Of a stretch of 64,000 nucleotides of DNA, positions 40,846 to 49,151 are shown in pieces. The stretch spans positions 1 through 64,000 of IMG/VR virus record IMGVR_UViG_3300017991_000091; one strand, given 5' to 3'. Origin of the DNA: a virus. The notes beneath the pieces were generated by a model. That model was not told the origin of the DNA, made no database searches, and was given only the letters and a program-made list of their open reading frames with translations. Position 1 is the first letter of the stretch. Every line of letters starts with the position of its first letter. Position numbers and translations under genes: made by a program.

Positions 40846-42384
40846 TTGATGATTAAAAAACTAACAACAGAACAAAAAGAAAAAGAAATTCCTATTATTC
40901 GGGACAAATGGATTAAAATAGGGTTGAATACTGCTCCCTTCACCCTAAGTGAAGCAACCCCTATTATTTATAGTTTATACGACAATATTCTAAAAAAGAA
41001 AAGAGTTCCAATATTTATCTTTAATTGTCCTATCACAACTTGGTATGGGATAATCTATTTGTATTCTCTAGGAGATCAAGTAAGGAATCAAGTATGGAGT
41101 CAAGTAGACAGTCAAGTAGAGAGTCAAGTAAGGGGTCAAGTAAGGAATCAAGTAGGGAGTCAAGTAAGGAATCAAGTAGAGAGTCAAGTATGGAATCAAG
41201 TAAGGAATCAAGTAGGGGGTCAAGTATGGAGTCAAGTATGGAGTCAAGTATGGAGTCAAGTAGAGAGTCAAGTAAGGGGTCAAGTAGGGAGTCAAGTATG
41301 GAATCAAGTAGGGAGTCAAGTAGGGAGTCAAGTAGGGAGTCAAGTAAGGAATCAAGTAAGGAATCAAGTAAGGAATCAAGTAGTGGATCAAGTAGGGGGT
41401 CAAGTAGAGAGTCAAGTAAGGAATCAAGTAAGGAATCAAGTAAGGAGTCAAGTATGGAGTCAAGTATGGAGTCAAGTAAGGAATCAAGTAGAGAGTCAAG
41501 TAGAGAGTCAAGTAAGGAATCAAGTATGGAGTCAAGTAGTGGATCAAGTAAGGAGTCAAGTATGGAATCAAGTATGGAGTCAAGTAAGGGATCAAGTAGA
41601 GAGTCAAGTAGGGGGTCAAGTATGGAGTCAAGTACCTAACTTTACTTGGCCTTATTTGGATGGTCAATTTTCCAGCCCAATTTTATCCTTCTATGACTAC
41701 TTTAATATAATTTTGGGTATTTCTTTTCCAAAGAAACTATGGGAAACCTGGAGGGACACAACTAAATTATCCTTAATCTACCCTTTTGAAAACTTCTGTG
41801 TTCTTTGCCAAAAACCAAAAGAAATACATTTGGGAGAAAATGGGCTGCATAAAGAAGGTCGTCCTGCAATCACATATCAGAACGGTTGGTCTATTTGGTC
41901 CTTAAACGGGGTAAGAGTTCCCCAATGGTTGGCAGAAACGAGAGACACCAAAATAGATCCAGGAAAAATAAATGAATTAAAAAATGCTGAACAACGTAGG
42001 GAATTTGTCCGAAAGATAGGATATGAAAGACTACACCATAAATTAGGTGGGAAAGTTCTGGATAAAAAGGAATTATTAATCTCCAATGGAAAAGAAATAT
42101 TCAAACATCTTTATGAAGTAGTTTATCTTAATATTGGAAAGGGGTGGACCTTACTTAAAATGGTTAATCCATCCCTTTCCACCAAAAATAATCTGATCTA
42201 TCATCTTGAAGGATTACCCCCCGAGTGTAGTACGGTTGAAAAAGCATTACACTTTAGAAAACCAAATTGGTTTAAAGAATATCCAATTGATACAAACGGG
42301 AAAGATTGGTTTCAACAAGGAGATGTTGTAATAGCGCCAAAAGAAAAATGTTCAATAAAACCGCTTCCAACTATTTTAACTTAA
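40846..42384 (+). CDS. QV-repeat protein with DUF6745-like C-terminal region
   Basis: A 512-residue protein: an N-terminal region of 75 residues, then 47 four-residue units of the type xxQV ([12 protein letters not shown]), then a conserved C-terminal region with [19 protein letters not shown], an [21 protein letters not shown] segment and a tryptophan-rich end. This pattern is, from memory, that of DUF6745 proteins, whose function is unknown; the repeat probably folds as a beta-solenoid. The gene follows an AGTATAATA box. Codons inside the repeat are extremely uniform. Confidence 0.75.
   Translation: MMIKKLTTEQKEKEIPIIRDKWIKIGLNTAPFTLSEATPIIYSLYDNILKKKRVPIFIFNCPITTWYGIIYLYSLGDQVRNQVWSQVDSQVESQVRGQVRNQVGSQVRNQVESQVWNQVRNQVGGQVWSQVWSQVWSQVESQVRGQVGSQVWNQVGSQVGSQVGSQVRNQVRNQVRNQVVDQVGGQVESQVRNQVRNQVRSQVWSQVWSQVRNQVESQVESQVRNQVWSQVVDQVRSQVWNQVWSQVRDQVESQVGGQVWSQVPNFTWPYLDGQFSSPILSFYDYFNIILGISFPKKLWETWRDTTKLSLIYPFENFCVLCQKPKEIHLGENGLHKEGRPAITYQNGWSIWSLNGVRVPQWLAETRDTKIDPGKINELKNAEQRREFVRKIGYERLHHKLGGKVLDKKELLISNGKEIFKHLYEVVYLNIGKGWTLLKMVNPSLSTKNNLIYHLEGLPPECSTVEKALHFRKPNWFKEYPIDTNGKDWFQQGDVVIAPKEKCSIKPLPTILT
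41077..41640 (+). repeat. Forty-seven tandem 12-bp coding repeats
   Basis: Units of the form CAAGTANGGANT repeat every 12 bases without interruption for about 560 bases. All three plus frames and one minus frame stay open because the period is a multiple of three, so antisense or alternative frames here are not genes. Confidence 0.95.
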
Positions 42385-42399
42385 TTGAAAGGGTAAAAA

Positions 42400-42651
42400 A
42401 TGAAGAAGAAAGAAAACAATCATTTGGCAGAAGGAGAAGTTACAGGACACTATCACGCAGCAGCAGGAAAAGAGGTTGTGGTTTTTGAAGAAGTATTCGG
42501 AGATAATAGTTTACAATTAAATGCTCCACAAGGAAGTGAAGTAACCCATCAAGAGCATAAAACAATTGTACTGCCTGCAGGGACGTATAGAACTGGACAG
42601 GTTCTTGAATATGATCCGGCAGAGGAAGAAGCAAGAGAAGTACGAGACTAA
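42400..42651 (+). CDS. Small conserved protein next to the QV-repeat gene
   Basis: An 83-residue protein with EVTGHYHAAAGKEVVVFEE, then VTHQEHKTIVLPAGTYRTG. This is reminiscent of small proteins that accompany DUF6745 genes in other genomes (from memory). The GHYH and HQEH histidines may bind metal. Function unknown. Confidence 0.6.
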   Translation: MKKKENNHLAEGEVTGHYHAAAGKEVVVFEEVFGDNSLQLNAPQGSEVTHQEHKTIVLPAGTYRTGQVLEYDPAEEEAREVRD

Positions 42652-42654
42652 AAC

Positions 42655-42663
42655 AGTATAATA
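42655..42663 (+). promoter_or_regulatory. AGTATAATA promoter box before the tRNA
   Basis: AGTATAATA immediately upstream of the tRNA-Gln-like gene. The start would fall inside or before the tRNA's 5' end, so it may need processing. Confidence 0.45.
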
Positions 42664-42666
42664 TTA

Positions 42667-42737
42667 TAACCCCTTAGTGTAATGGATAGCACAGGAGGTT
42701 TTGATCCCACAATTCAGGTTCGAGTCCTGGGGGGTTA
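42667..42737 (+). tRNA. tRNA-Gln-like (anticodon TTG), anticodon stem imperfect
   Basis: Acceptor TAACCCC/GGGGTTA pairs perfectly; the T-arm TCAGG-TTCGAGT-CCTGG and the D-arm are recognisable; the anticodon loop TTTTGAT reads TTG. But the anticodon stem strands GGAGG/CCCAC have two non-pairs. A decaying tRNA, or one that tolerates mispairs. The mature 3' CCA is not encoded. Confidence 0.55.
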
Positions 42738-42750
42738 GTGCGGTGTAGAG

Positions 42751-42818
42751 CAGCCGATGTCCAACACTTTCACGTAAACTATCGGTTGAGAGGGCGAAAG
42801 ATACCGAGTCGGCTTTTT
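42751..42818 (+). ncRNA. Structured segment ending in a U-run, after the tRNA
   Basis: CAGCCGAT pairs with ATCGGTTG (eight pairs, loop 22), while AGCCGA can also pair with the later TCGGCT, which directly precedes TTTTT. These alternative pairings look like a terminator with a competing hairpin. Sequence before the U-run includes ACCGAGTCGG. Could be a plain terminator or a small regulatory RNA. Confidence 0.4.
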
Positions 42819-42904
42819 AAAGAGAGAATTTACCCGAAAGATGTTAGATAAAATCAATATACTAGGAAAATAGATATGACGTATAATCCAGACCCAATTC
42901 GACA

Positions 42905-43360
42905 ATGCTCAATAACCAAGAATGGTTCTTCTGGGATGAAACATGGACGTGCAAATTTGGTCCATTCGACACAAGAGAAGAAGCAGAATTAAAATGTATT
43001 ATAAAACACATCTATCTAACCTCAAAACCCCAAGACAATACTCCCTTGTTCGATACTGTGGAGATATGGGATGCTTTCCTCCTGAACTCAATCACTGGAG
43101 AGTGGAAAGAGGCCCATTCATATTCCTGGGAGAAATTCCAAATATGGAAGGCCACTGTACAATCGCAACCAGAGACGGAAGAATTATCTGGGGACTACAC
43201 ACAAATAATTTTGAAGAAATTCCAGAAGAGGAGACTTAGAATGGATGCCGAAACAGAACACCTTAAAATAATCCTTCGAAACCTAAAAGCAGGGGCCGTA
43301 GGCCTCCAATGGGTTCAGGAGTATATTGAGAAAGTCCTTGAGGAAGGGGGAGATGAGTAA
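42905..43360 (+). CDS. Hypothetical protein (start uncertain)
   Basis: A 151-residue frame containing WFFWDETWTCKFGPFDTREE, a string resembling small phage proteins with a [W]-FWDE...GPFDT-x-EEA motif. The ATG at 42905 lacks a ribosome site, whereas AGGAAAATAGAT precedes an ATG at 42876 in another frame, hinting at a frameshift near the beginning. The last 39 residues from the ATG at 43242 (after GAGGAG) could be a separate small gene. Function unknown. Confidence 0.5.
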   Translation: MLNNQEWFFWDETWTCKFGPFDTREEAELKCIIKHIYLTSKPQDNTPLFDTVEIWDAFLLNSITGEWKEAHSYSWEKFQIWKATVQSQPETEELSGDYTQIILKKFQKRRLRMDAETEHLKIILRNLKAGAVGLQWVQEYIEKVLEEGGDE

Positions 43361-43638
43361 TGGATAGAATTAAATCCAGAGGGCAAATAGCTGAATCTTT
43401 CAGAGGGGTAAATGAATCATATTCATTTACACTATACGAGGATGGGCGAGTATCGGTAGGCAATTGCTATGGGTATTGGCCAACTCCAGAAGAAATTAAT
43501 TTACTTATAGAGTCTTTACAGGAACTAAAAAGCTTCGGATCGGATGAAATTCAAGAACACAACGATAAGATAACTCTAAAAATTCAAAAAGAAATTGATA
43601 TTCACAACCAAGAAACAAAACCCCAAAAATATCCATAA
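43360..43638 (+). CDS. Small hypothetical protein
   Basis: A 92-residue acidic protein with a central beta-like segment (SYSFTLYEDGRVSVGNCYGY). One-base overlap with the previous gene (TAATG). Not recognised. Confidence 0.55.
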   Translation: MDRIKSRGQIAESFRGVNESYSFTLYEDGRVSVGNCYGYWPTPEEINLLIESLQELKSFGSDEIQEHNDKITLKIQKEIDIHNQETKPQKYP

Positions 43639-43656
43639 CTAAAAGGAAAAAAGGAT

Positions 43657-43911
43657 ATGTCTACTTTGCTAAAAAGGAAAGTATGTAAAAATCGGGGAAA
43701 CTTCCCAAGATCCCGAAGTTAGAGTAAAAAAATTAAATGGTTGTAATTATCCAGAACCCACACCAATACTTCTTCCTTCGATAAAAGTCAATATTGTACT
43801 TTGTTAGAAAGCTCCTTTCATGAGGAATTTAAGGACAAAAGAGTACAAGGAGAGTGGTTTGACCTCTCTGAAGAGGATATTGAAGAGATTAAAAAGATAA
43901 AGACCGTGTAG
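43657..43911 (+). pseudogene. Decayed T5orf172/GIY-YIG-type endonuclease
   Basis: A start with ribosome site at 43657 runs only 21 codons, but other frames preserve YVKIGETSQDPEVRVKKLNG (the T5orf172 start, with K-I-G-x-T and an R-x-x-x-L) and then FHEEFKDKRVQGEWFDLSEE, its C-terminal block. At least two frameshifts and a stop separate the blocks, so this is a broken homing nuclease gene. Confidence 0.65.
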
Positions 43912-43977
43912 GTGTTGGACTGTTTTGATCTGCCATATTTTTGATGGTAGGAAAATAAGATGGCAAAGAAATAACAT

Positions 43978-44023
43978 ATAAATGCTTATAGACTAATAAT
44001 ATAAATGCTTATAGACTAATAAT
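43978..44023 (+). repeat. Tandem 23-bp direct repeat
   Basis: ATAAATGCTTATAGACTAAT plus AAT occurs twice back to back, in a non-coding stretch before the replication initiator. With GATATAATG following at about 44035, it may be a regulatory or origin-related iteron. The rest of 43912-44079 shows nothing convincing. Confidence 0.6.
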
Positions 44024-44079
44024 TTGAAATGCGATGATATAATGTTTTCGCTTTTTAACTTTTCCAGGAGTAGAAGATA

Positions 44080-45081
44080 ATGAGTAGTCCTACCCAGAAT
44101 CTAATTGCCACACATAAGAGTACTTTTGATAAAATTCTTTCTTTGCGGGACTATAAAGTAAAAAATATTTCGGACATATTATCCGTGTATATGTTTATTC
44201 TTTACACCTCCGATTGGCAAAAAACAAATCAAGCACATGCTACTGTTGGGTTTATTGCGGAAGGTCTATCCATAACCTTAAACAGAGTTAGGAAAGCAAA
44301 AATGATTCTTCGTCAACTAGAACTTATTGAGGATGTACCGGCAGCGGGTTCTCAATCAAAAGCGTATGTAAAGATTAATCACTACCTCAGAAGGGATACA
44401 TTAGTAAATTATCAAGAAGAAAATCCAGAATTATATGGGAATGTTCCAATTACAATCGAACAAGAAGAAAAGAAACAAAAACTAACAAAAGAAGAAAAGG
44501 AACGACTGGAAAAATTATTTAATTCCTTTTGGGATTTGTATCCTAAAAAGGTGGAAAAGAAAGTAGCCCTTACAAAGTTCTGTACACTTAACCCAAATGA
44601 TGAAGAATATGAAAAAATAATGTTGGGACTCAAACTCTATCTTCGTACCCCTTCTTGGAGACAAGAAGTAGAAACAAAGAAAATGAAATATATTCCTCAT
44701 CCCCATAGATGGATTGAAAAAAGACGGTGGGAGGATGACATCAAAATTGAGGTTGATTCCTACGAAAAGGATTCTCAAGAATATCTACTCGCAAAGAAAC
44801 TTTTTGATTCCTTATGTAACAATATTCCTCAATTTCAGGAGGCTCATAAACATGAGAGGAGTAATAGAATACTACTACAATCTTGGGCAAAGGATGCCCA
44901 CGAGCTTCTGGAAAGAGGCACTTCCTTTGAAACAATTGAAGAAGTTATTGATTTCTGTAGGGAAGATTCCTGGTTTTCTGGAAAGATTGTTTGTGTAAAA
45001 GATCTTCAAAAATACTGGGACCGACTGGTTGCGGAAAAACAAAGGCAGGAGAAAGATGTGGACTTACGAGATTTAATTTAG
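44080..45081 (+). CDS. Replication initiation / helicase-loader-like protein
   Basis: A 333-residue protein: an N-terminal winged-helix region (FIAEGLSITLNRVRKAKMIL, about 65-85, following a T-x-x-x-V-F type phage replication O/DnaD style), a charged linker, and a C-terminal section with the YIPHPHRWIEKRRWEDD string and WFSGKIVCVKDLQKYWD, both typical of phage replication proteins of the gpO/DnaD group. It probably recruits the helicase encoded at 45607. Confidence 0.7.
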   Translation: MSSPTQNLIATHKSTFDKILSLRDYKVKNISDILSVYMFILYTSDWQKTNQAHATVGFIAEGLSITLNRVRKAKMILRQLELIEDVPAAGSQSKAYVKINHYLRRDTLVNYQEENPELYGNVPITIEQEEKKQKLTKEEKERLEKLFNSFWDLYPKKVEKKVALTKFCTLNPNDEEYEKIMLGLKLYLRTPSWRQEVETKKMKYIPHPHRWIEKRRWEDDIKIEVDSYEKDSQEYLLAKKLFDSLCNNIPQFQEAHKHERSNRILLQSWAKDAHELLERGTSFETIEEVIDFCREDSWFSGKIVCVKDLQKYWDRLVAEKQRQEKDVDLRDLI

Positions 45082-45094
45082 GAAGAGAAGTAAA

Positions 45095-45595
45095 ATGAAA
45101 AAAGATCTTAGATATCAAGACTTGGCAAAAAGAATAAAAAAGGGATTCTTACAGCTTAGAGAAATAAATCTCAAAGAATATGCTTATACTAATCAAGCAG
45201 CAGGATTCTTCCTAAAAGGTGCAGAATACTTTATGAATTTCAATTGGGGATTGGACTTAAGTGAGCAGGCAAAGTTGAACTGCGTATTCGAATGCTTGCT
45301 CTTTCACCAGAATGAGGGGAAAGTTATAAAGGAAAATATTTTTGTTTCCTCAATTCTCTGGAATAAATGGCTCCCAGACTATTTGGAGAAGACTCCTGAC
45401 TCCTGGGTTCGTCGGGAAGGAACTAATGGAGAAAAAGTACTAAACAGAGAAGAACTTCAACAAATGGTTAAAGAACGGAAAAGGAGGGCTAAGGATCTAC
45501 AAAAGAAAATTGAACAACAATATCAAGAATATTCTGAAACAGAAGTTCCCTTGATAAAGTATAATAAATTGGACTTGAAACTTAGTGAAATATAG
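45095..45595 (+). CDS. Hypothetical protein between initiator and helicase
   Basis: A 166-residue protein (MKKDLRYQDLAKRIKKGFLQ) with a helical C-terminal tail (KERKRRAKDLQKKIEQQYQE). Location suggests a replication accessory role. No motif supports a definite function. Confidence 0.55.
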   Translation: MKKDLRYQDLAKRIKKGFLQLREINLKEYAYTNQAAGFFLKGAEYFMNFNWGLDLSEQAKLNCVFECLLFHQNEGKVIKENIFVSSILWNKWLPDYLEKTPDSWVRREGTNGEKVLNREELQQMVKERKRRAKDLQKKIEQQYQEYSETEVPLIKYNKLDLKLSEI

Positions 45596-45606
45596 ATCGG
45601 GACAAA

Positions 45607-46980
45607 ATGAAAGACTCCGTCGTATCACAACGCATTATCGATTCCTTTGTCTTCCTGTGCATCACGGACAGTAAGTTTCTAAAGACTGTCCGGGGAGTTG
45701 TTTCGGAGCGAGCCTTTAAGAAGTCTGAGATTGTCCGGAACTCCATCCGCCTGTGCTACAACTTCTTTGATGTAGTCGGACAAGCCCCTGAGGATCATCT
45801 TCACGACGAATTAACCAAATTTCTGGATGGTCGGGACAAGGAGGAAAAGGAATTCTATATCACCTATCTTACAAAGATACAGGAGATGGATCCCCCGAAC
45901 AAGGACTACATCCTTTCCAGGATTCACAAGTTTATCCAGGCAGTAGAGTTTGAAAATGCTGCTGTTCGTTTCATTGACACGGCCAAGAATGGGGATTTTG
46001 AAAAAGCCCGACAAATAATGCAGAAGGCCTTAAGAGTTGGGATTCAAGGGGAAGACGATGGTTTTGATCTCCTAAAGGACTATCCTGTTCATCTACTCCC
46101 GGAGAAGAAGAACGAATATCTCATGCCCATTGGCATACCCCTCATCGATGATAGATTAACTCGAGGACTTCGGAGAACCGATTTTGTTTGTATTGTCGGA
46201 GGATTTAAAGGAAAGAAATCCTGGGGATGTATTAATATGGGGGTCGTGGCCTTAGAGCATGGACTTAAAGTCCTGCATATTACCCATGAGTTATCGGAAG
46301 AGGATACTGCCGCAAGATACTATATGAACATTGGGGAGCTAACTGATCGGGATGGGATAGAAAGGATCGCCTTTGAAAATTATGATCAGGAAGGGTCCAG
46401 AATTGAAACCTGGGAAGAGGAAGTAGATACTATTTACAATCTAAAGAAAGTAGTTGAAAGTAGAAATGCTTTGGCTCGAATGGGTGGACAACTAAAGATT
46501 AAGAAGTATGATATGGGCCGTTGTTCCATGGGTGAGATCAACAGATACTTAGATTGGTTGGAAACCTACAAAGGGTTCCTTCCAGATGTGGTCATTAACG
46601 ACTATATTGAGAAGATGCACATCCCCCCAGGAGAAAAAAGAAATGATGCAATCAATGATATGTATATCGAGTCCAAAGCGATTGCCGACGAGAGAAAGCT
46701 TCTTATGGTTACCGCAAGCCAGGTCAACCGCCAGGCTCTATCCAAAGCGGTTATGGACCAGAGTGACACGGCGGAGGATATCCGGAAAGTGGGGAATGTT
46801 GATTTAATGCTGGCTATATCTCAAAGTAAGAAGCAGCATCAGAGTAATGTAATGCAGGCTTGGGTATTGGCGAATAGGCACCGAGGCGGCGAATTCTTTG
46901 GTTGTTCCTTTAACTATAACTTGAATGTAGGCCAATTGATCATGGATTGTTGGCCTTTGAGAAGAGAAAATTGGGGATAG
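45607..46980 (+). CDS. DnaB-family replicative helicase
   Basis: A 457-residue protein with a C-terminal RecA core: Walker A GGFKGKKSW (about residue 198-206), then a DnaB-like LHITHELSEEDTAARY segment, Walker B in PDVVINDYIEKM, and a later sensor region (LLMVTASQVNRQAL). The N-terminal 160 residues are helical, as in DnaB/gp41-type helicases. It unwinds DNA at the fork, likely with the primase at 58512. Confidence 0.88.
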   Translation: MKDSVVSQRIIDSFVFLCITDSKFLKTVRGVVSERAFKKSEIVRNSIRLCYNFFDVVGQAPEDHLHDELTKFLDGRDKEEKEFYITYLTKIQEMDPPNKDYILSRIHKFIQAVEFENAAVRFIDTAKNGDFEKARQIMQKALRVGIQGEDDGFDLLKDYPVHLLPEKKNEYLMPIGIPLIDDRLTRGLRRTDFVCIVGGFKGKKSWGCINMGVVALEHGLKVLHITHELSEEDTAARYYMNIGELTDRDGIERIAFENYDQEGSRIETWEEEVDTIYNLKKVVESRNALARMGGQLKIKKYDMGRCSMGEINRYLDWLETYKGFLPDVVINDYIEKMHIPPGEKRNDAINDMYIESKAIADERKLLMVTASQVNRQALSKAVMDQSDTAEDIRKVGNVDLMLAISQSKKQHQSNVMQAWVLANRHRGGEFFGCSFNYNLNVGQLIMDCWPLRRENWG

Positions 46981-46982
46981 AG

Positions 46983-47414
46983 ATGAGTTGCTGGAACAAA
47001 GAACAGCTTAAAAATATGCTCGAAGATGTTATAAATGAACTTGAGCTTTCTGATATTATGATTGAAAAACATGGTCCTTTAGGTACTCCACCAGCAGAAT
47101 TGGTTCGATTGGTACTTGACCGAAAAGATTTACAAATTAGGATGCTTAGGCAAGGATTTGTAGAAATAGGAGAAGTAAAAATGAAAATAAAATATCCCAT
47201 TTTTCTTACAATATTAGAACTTTTGATTGATATCTTAGCATTTGGGGCCTCTATTATATCATTGGGATTTCTTTGTCTAATTACGGTTTTTGTTTTAAGA
47301 TGTCCGGGTGAATATATTTCAACTCCTGAAAGGGTTTATCTTTGTTTTGTCTTTATTATTTCAATCTTTCCATACATTTGGGTCCTTTGGGATCTCCTTA
47401 GGAGGAAAGACTAA
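46983..47414 (+). CDS. Small domain fused to a two-span membrane segment
   Basis: About 143 residues from the ATG at 46983. Residues 1-60 contain IEKHGPLGTPPAELVRLVLD, a module I know from small soluble phage proteins; the C-terminal 75 residues have two hydrophobic segments (about LLIDILAFGASIISLGFLC and VYLCFVFIISIFPYIWVL). An internal ATG after GGAG could initiate the membrane part by itself. Function unknown. Confidence 0.6.
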   Translation: MSCWNKEQLKNMLEDVINELELSDIMIEKHGPLGTPPAELVRLVLDRKDLQIRMLRQGFVEIGEVKMKIKYPIFLTILELLIDILAFGASIISLGFLCLITVFVLRCPGEYISTPERVYLCFVFIISIFPYIWVLWDLLRRKD

Positions 47415-47848
47415 TGATTTTCAAAGACGAATTGAAATTTCTTAGTAACTTTTATCCTTCCAGAATATTGTATCGAGGAACTTTCTGGCCAACGGTAGAG
47501 CATGCTTTTCAAGCGACAAAGGCCAAAGATCTTTCCTTTGATGAATACATTCGGAATCTTCCTTTTCCAAAGGACGCGAAGGCAGTTGGGAGAAGATTAG
47601 ATCTTCGAAAAGACTGGGAAGAGATTAAAGTTGATGTAATGACCGACCTGGTTCTTCTCAAATTTACCCAGAACAGGGATTTAACAGAGAAACTACTAGA
47701 ATTACAGTATGAGTACCTTGAAGAAGGAAACTACTGGCATGACAATTTCTGGGGCAACTGTTACTGCCCAAAGTGCAAGAAGATTGAAGGACAGAATGTT
47801 TTAGGGATAATTTTGATGGAAGTTCGAGATTTTCTCAGGTGCGAATGA
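47414..47848 (+). CDS. NADAR (YbiA-like) domain protein
   Basis: A 144-residue single domain: FLSNFYPSRILYRGTFWPTV, then EHAFQATKAKDL, RRLDLRKDWEEIKVDVM and the ending EEGNYWHDNFWGNCYC plus CKKIEGQNVLG, the canonical NADAR/DUF1768 fold. Family members act on N-glycosidic bonds of NAD-like or ADP-ribosylated compounds; some remove ADP-ribose from guanine, so a counter-defence role is plausible. Its stop overlaps the exonuclease start. Confidence 0.88.
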   Translation: MIFKDELKFLSNFYPSRILYRGTFWPTVEHAFQATKAKDLSFDEYIRNLPFPKDAKAVGRRLDLRKDWEEIKVDVMTDLVLLKFTQNRDLTEKLLELQYEYLEEGNYWHDNFWGNCYCPKCKKIEGQNVLGIILMEVRDFLRCE

Positions 47849-48696
47849 TGGACTTATATATTCTTGACAGCTATTCTCTGATGTACACTTCCTTCTTTGC
47901 TGGGGGATATACCGGATTGACTTCCCCTTCTGGGGAACCAACATATGGCACTTTTATCTTTACAAAGACCATACTTAGAATTTTAGACACATATCTTCCA
48001 GACATGATCTGTTGTGCGGTTGATGGTCCGGATAAAACCTTCCGAAAGAAAATGTATCCAGAGTATAAGAATAACCGAAAGAAGGAGAAGCCCCAGGATC
48101 TCTTTGTTCAAGTAGATCGGATGAAACAAATTTTGGAAGCTATGGGATTCCCCATCTACTATGCTCCAGGATTTGAAGCCGATGATGTGATAGCAACAAT
48201 TGTGAAAAGAGCTGATCCCTCTTTTCTGATTACGATTTGTACCAAGGATAAAGACTTACTTCAATTAACTGACGAGGGAAACAGAATCAATATTTTGGAT
48301 CCATACAAGAATACCAGAATGTATGTAGAAGAAGTAAAAAAGAAGTATAATATTGAGGCGTCCCAGTTTGTGGATTACTTAGGGTTGATTGGTGACAGTT
48401 CTGATAATATACCAGGCATAAAAGGAGTGGGGCCAAAAACTGCGGTCAAATTTTTGAACAAACATAAAACTGGGGATAAGATATTTGAAAATTTATGTGA
48501 GCAAAAGAATCTCAGTAACGCCGAACTGAAAATCCTAAAAGGGTATGATGACTTTGTTCTCAGCCGTTCTTTGGCCACCCTAAAAGATGATATCGATATG
48601 AAGATCGATTTTGATGGTATGAAAAGGAAACCCTTAAAATGGGACAAATTAGATCCAATCTTCGAGGAATTAGGCTTCGACTCTTTATTGACCTAA
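47845..48696 (+). CDS. 5'-3' exonuclease (FEN/PolA N-terminal type)
   Basis: A roughly 283-residue enzyme: LYILDSYSLMYTSFF, FEADDVIATIVKRA, ICTKDKDLLQL and the helix-hairpin GLIGDSSDNIPGIKGVGPKT. These are the acidic metal-binding and DNA-gripping parts of the FEN-1/T5-D15/PolA 5'-nuclease family. It probably removes RNA primers or flaps. The start is one of two ATG codons at 47845 and 47848; both overlap the NADAR stop. Confidence 0.9.
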   Translation: MMDLYILDSYSLMYTSFFAGGYTGLTSPSGEPTYGTFIFTKTILRILDTYLPDMICCAVDGPDKTFRKKMYPEYKNNRKKEKPQDLFVQVDRMKQILEAMGFPIYYAPGFEADDVIATIVKRADPSFLITICTKDKDLLQLTDEGNRINILDPYKNTRMYVEEVKKKYNIEASQFVDYLGLIGDSSDNIPGIKGVGPKTAVKFLNKHKTGDKIFENLCEQKNLSNAELKILKGYDDFVLSRSLATLKDDIDMKIDFDGMKRKPLKWDKLDPIFEELGFDSLLT

Positions 48697-48707
48697 AGGA
48701 GATCTGA

Positions 48708-49151
48708 ATGTGGATTAGGATTTTTGATATATTATCCAGTATACTTATTACTTTAGGTATCTTTAACGCTACTAAACATCGGAACTGGTGGCTGGTGTAC
48801 CTATCCGGATCAATCTTTTTTATCATCACTCAACTACATAATCAGATGTACTTCTTATGTTGCATGGGAATCATCACTTCAATAAGTGCAATTAGAAATT
48901 ACCGAAGAAAAAATCCCGAGGAAGATAAATCAACCCCTCTAATAGATCCAGGAAATGTTAGATACAGACTGGCAAAAATTTTTGCTGTGGAGATAAAAAA
49001 GAACAAGATCCGGGCCGAGACAGTAAAATGGATAGCAGATCAATATGAAAAAGACTATAATCGTTGTTTGGATACCTGTAAGGATATTAGACAAGATGAA
49101 TTAGATATACGGGAGAAGAAGAGTGGATCTAACAAAGTCCGAAACAAATAA
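48708..49151 (+). CDS. Small membrane protein, possibly PnuC-like half
   Basis: A 147-residue protein with about three hydrophobic stretches in the first 65 residues, including NWWLVYLSGSIFFIITQLHN and MYFLCCMGIITSISAIRNY. This run of W, aromatic residues and R-N-Y resembles nicotinamide riboside transporter (PnuC) motifs, but it is too short for the whole transporter. The C-terminus is a charged soluble tail. The gene overlaps the RNA ligase start by 29 bases. Confidence 0.5.
   Translation: MWIRIFDILSSILITLGIFNATKHRNWWLVYLSGSIFFIITQLHNQMYFLCCMGIITSISAIRNYRRKNPEEDKSTPLIDPGNVRYRLAKIFAVEIKKNKIRAETVKWIADQYEKDYNRCLDTCKDIRQDELDIREKKSGSNKVRNK

Noticed and set aside
41025-41667. Long frames in other phases and on the minus strand over the 12-bp repeats
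   Set aside because: They remain open only because the repeat period is a multiple of three; composition is absurdly simple.
42751-42818. tracrRNA-like ending (ACCGAGTCGG then TTTTT)
   Set aside because: The resemblance to Cas9 tracrRNA is limited to a few bases; no CRISPR array, repeat or Cas9 gene is present.
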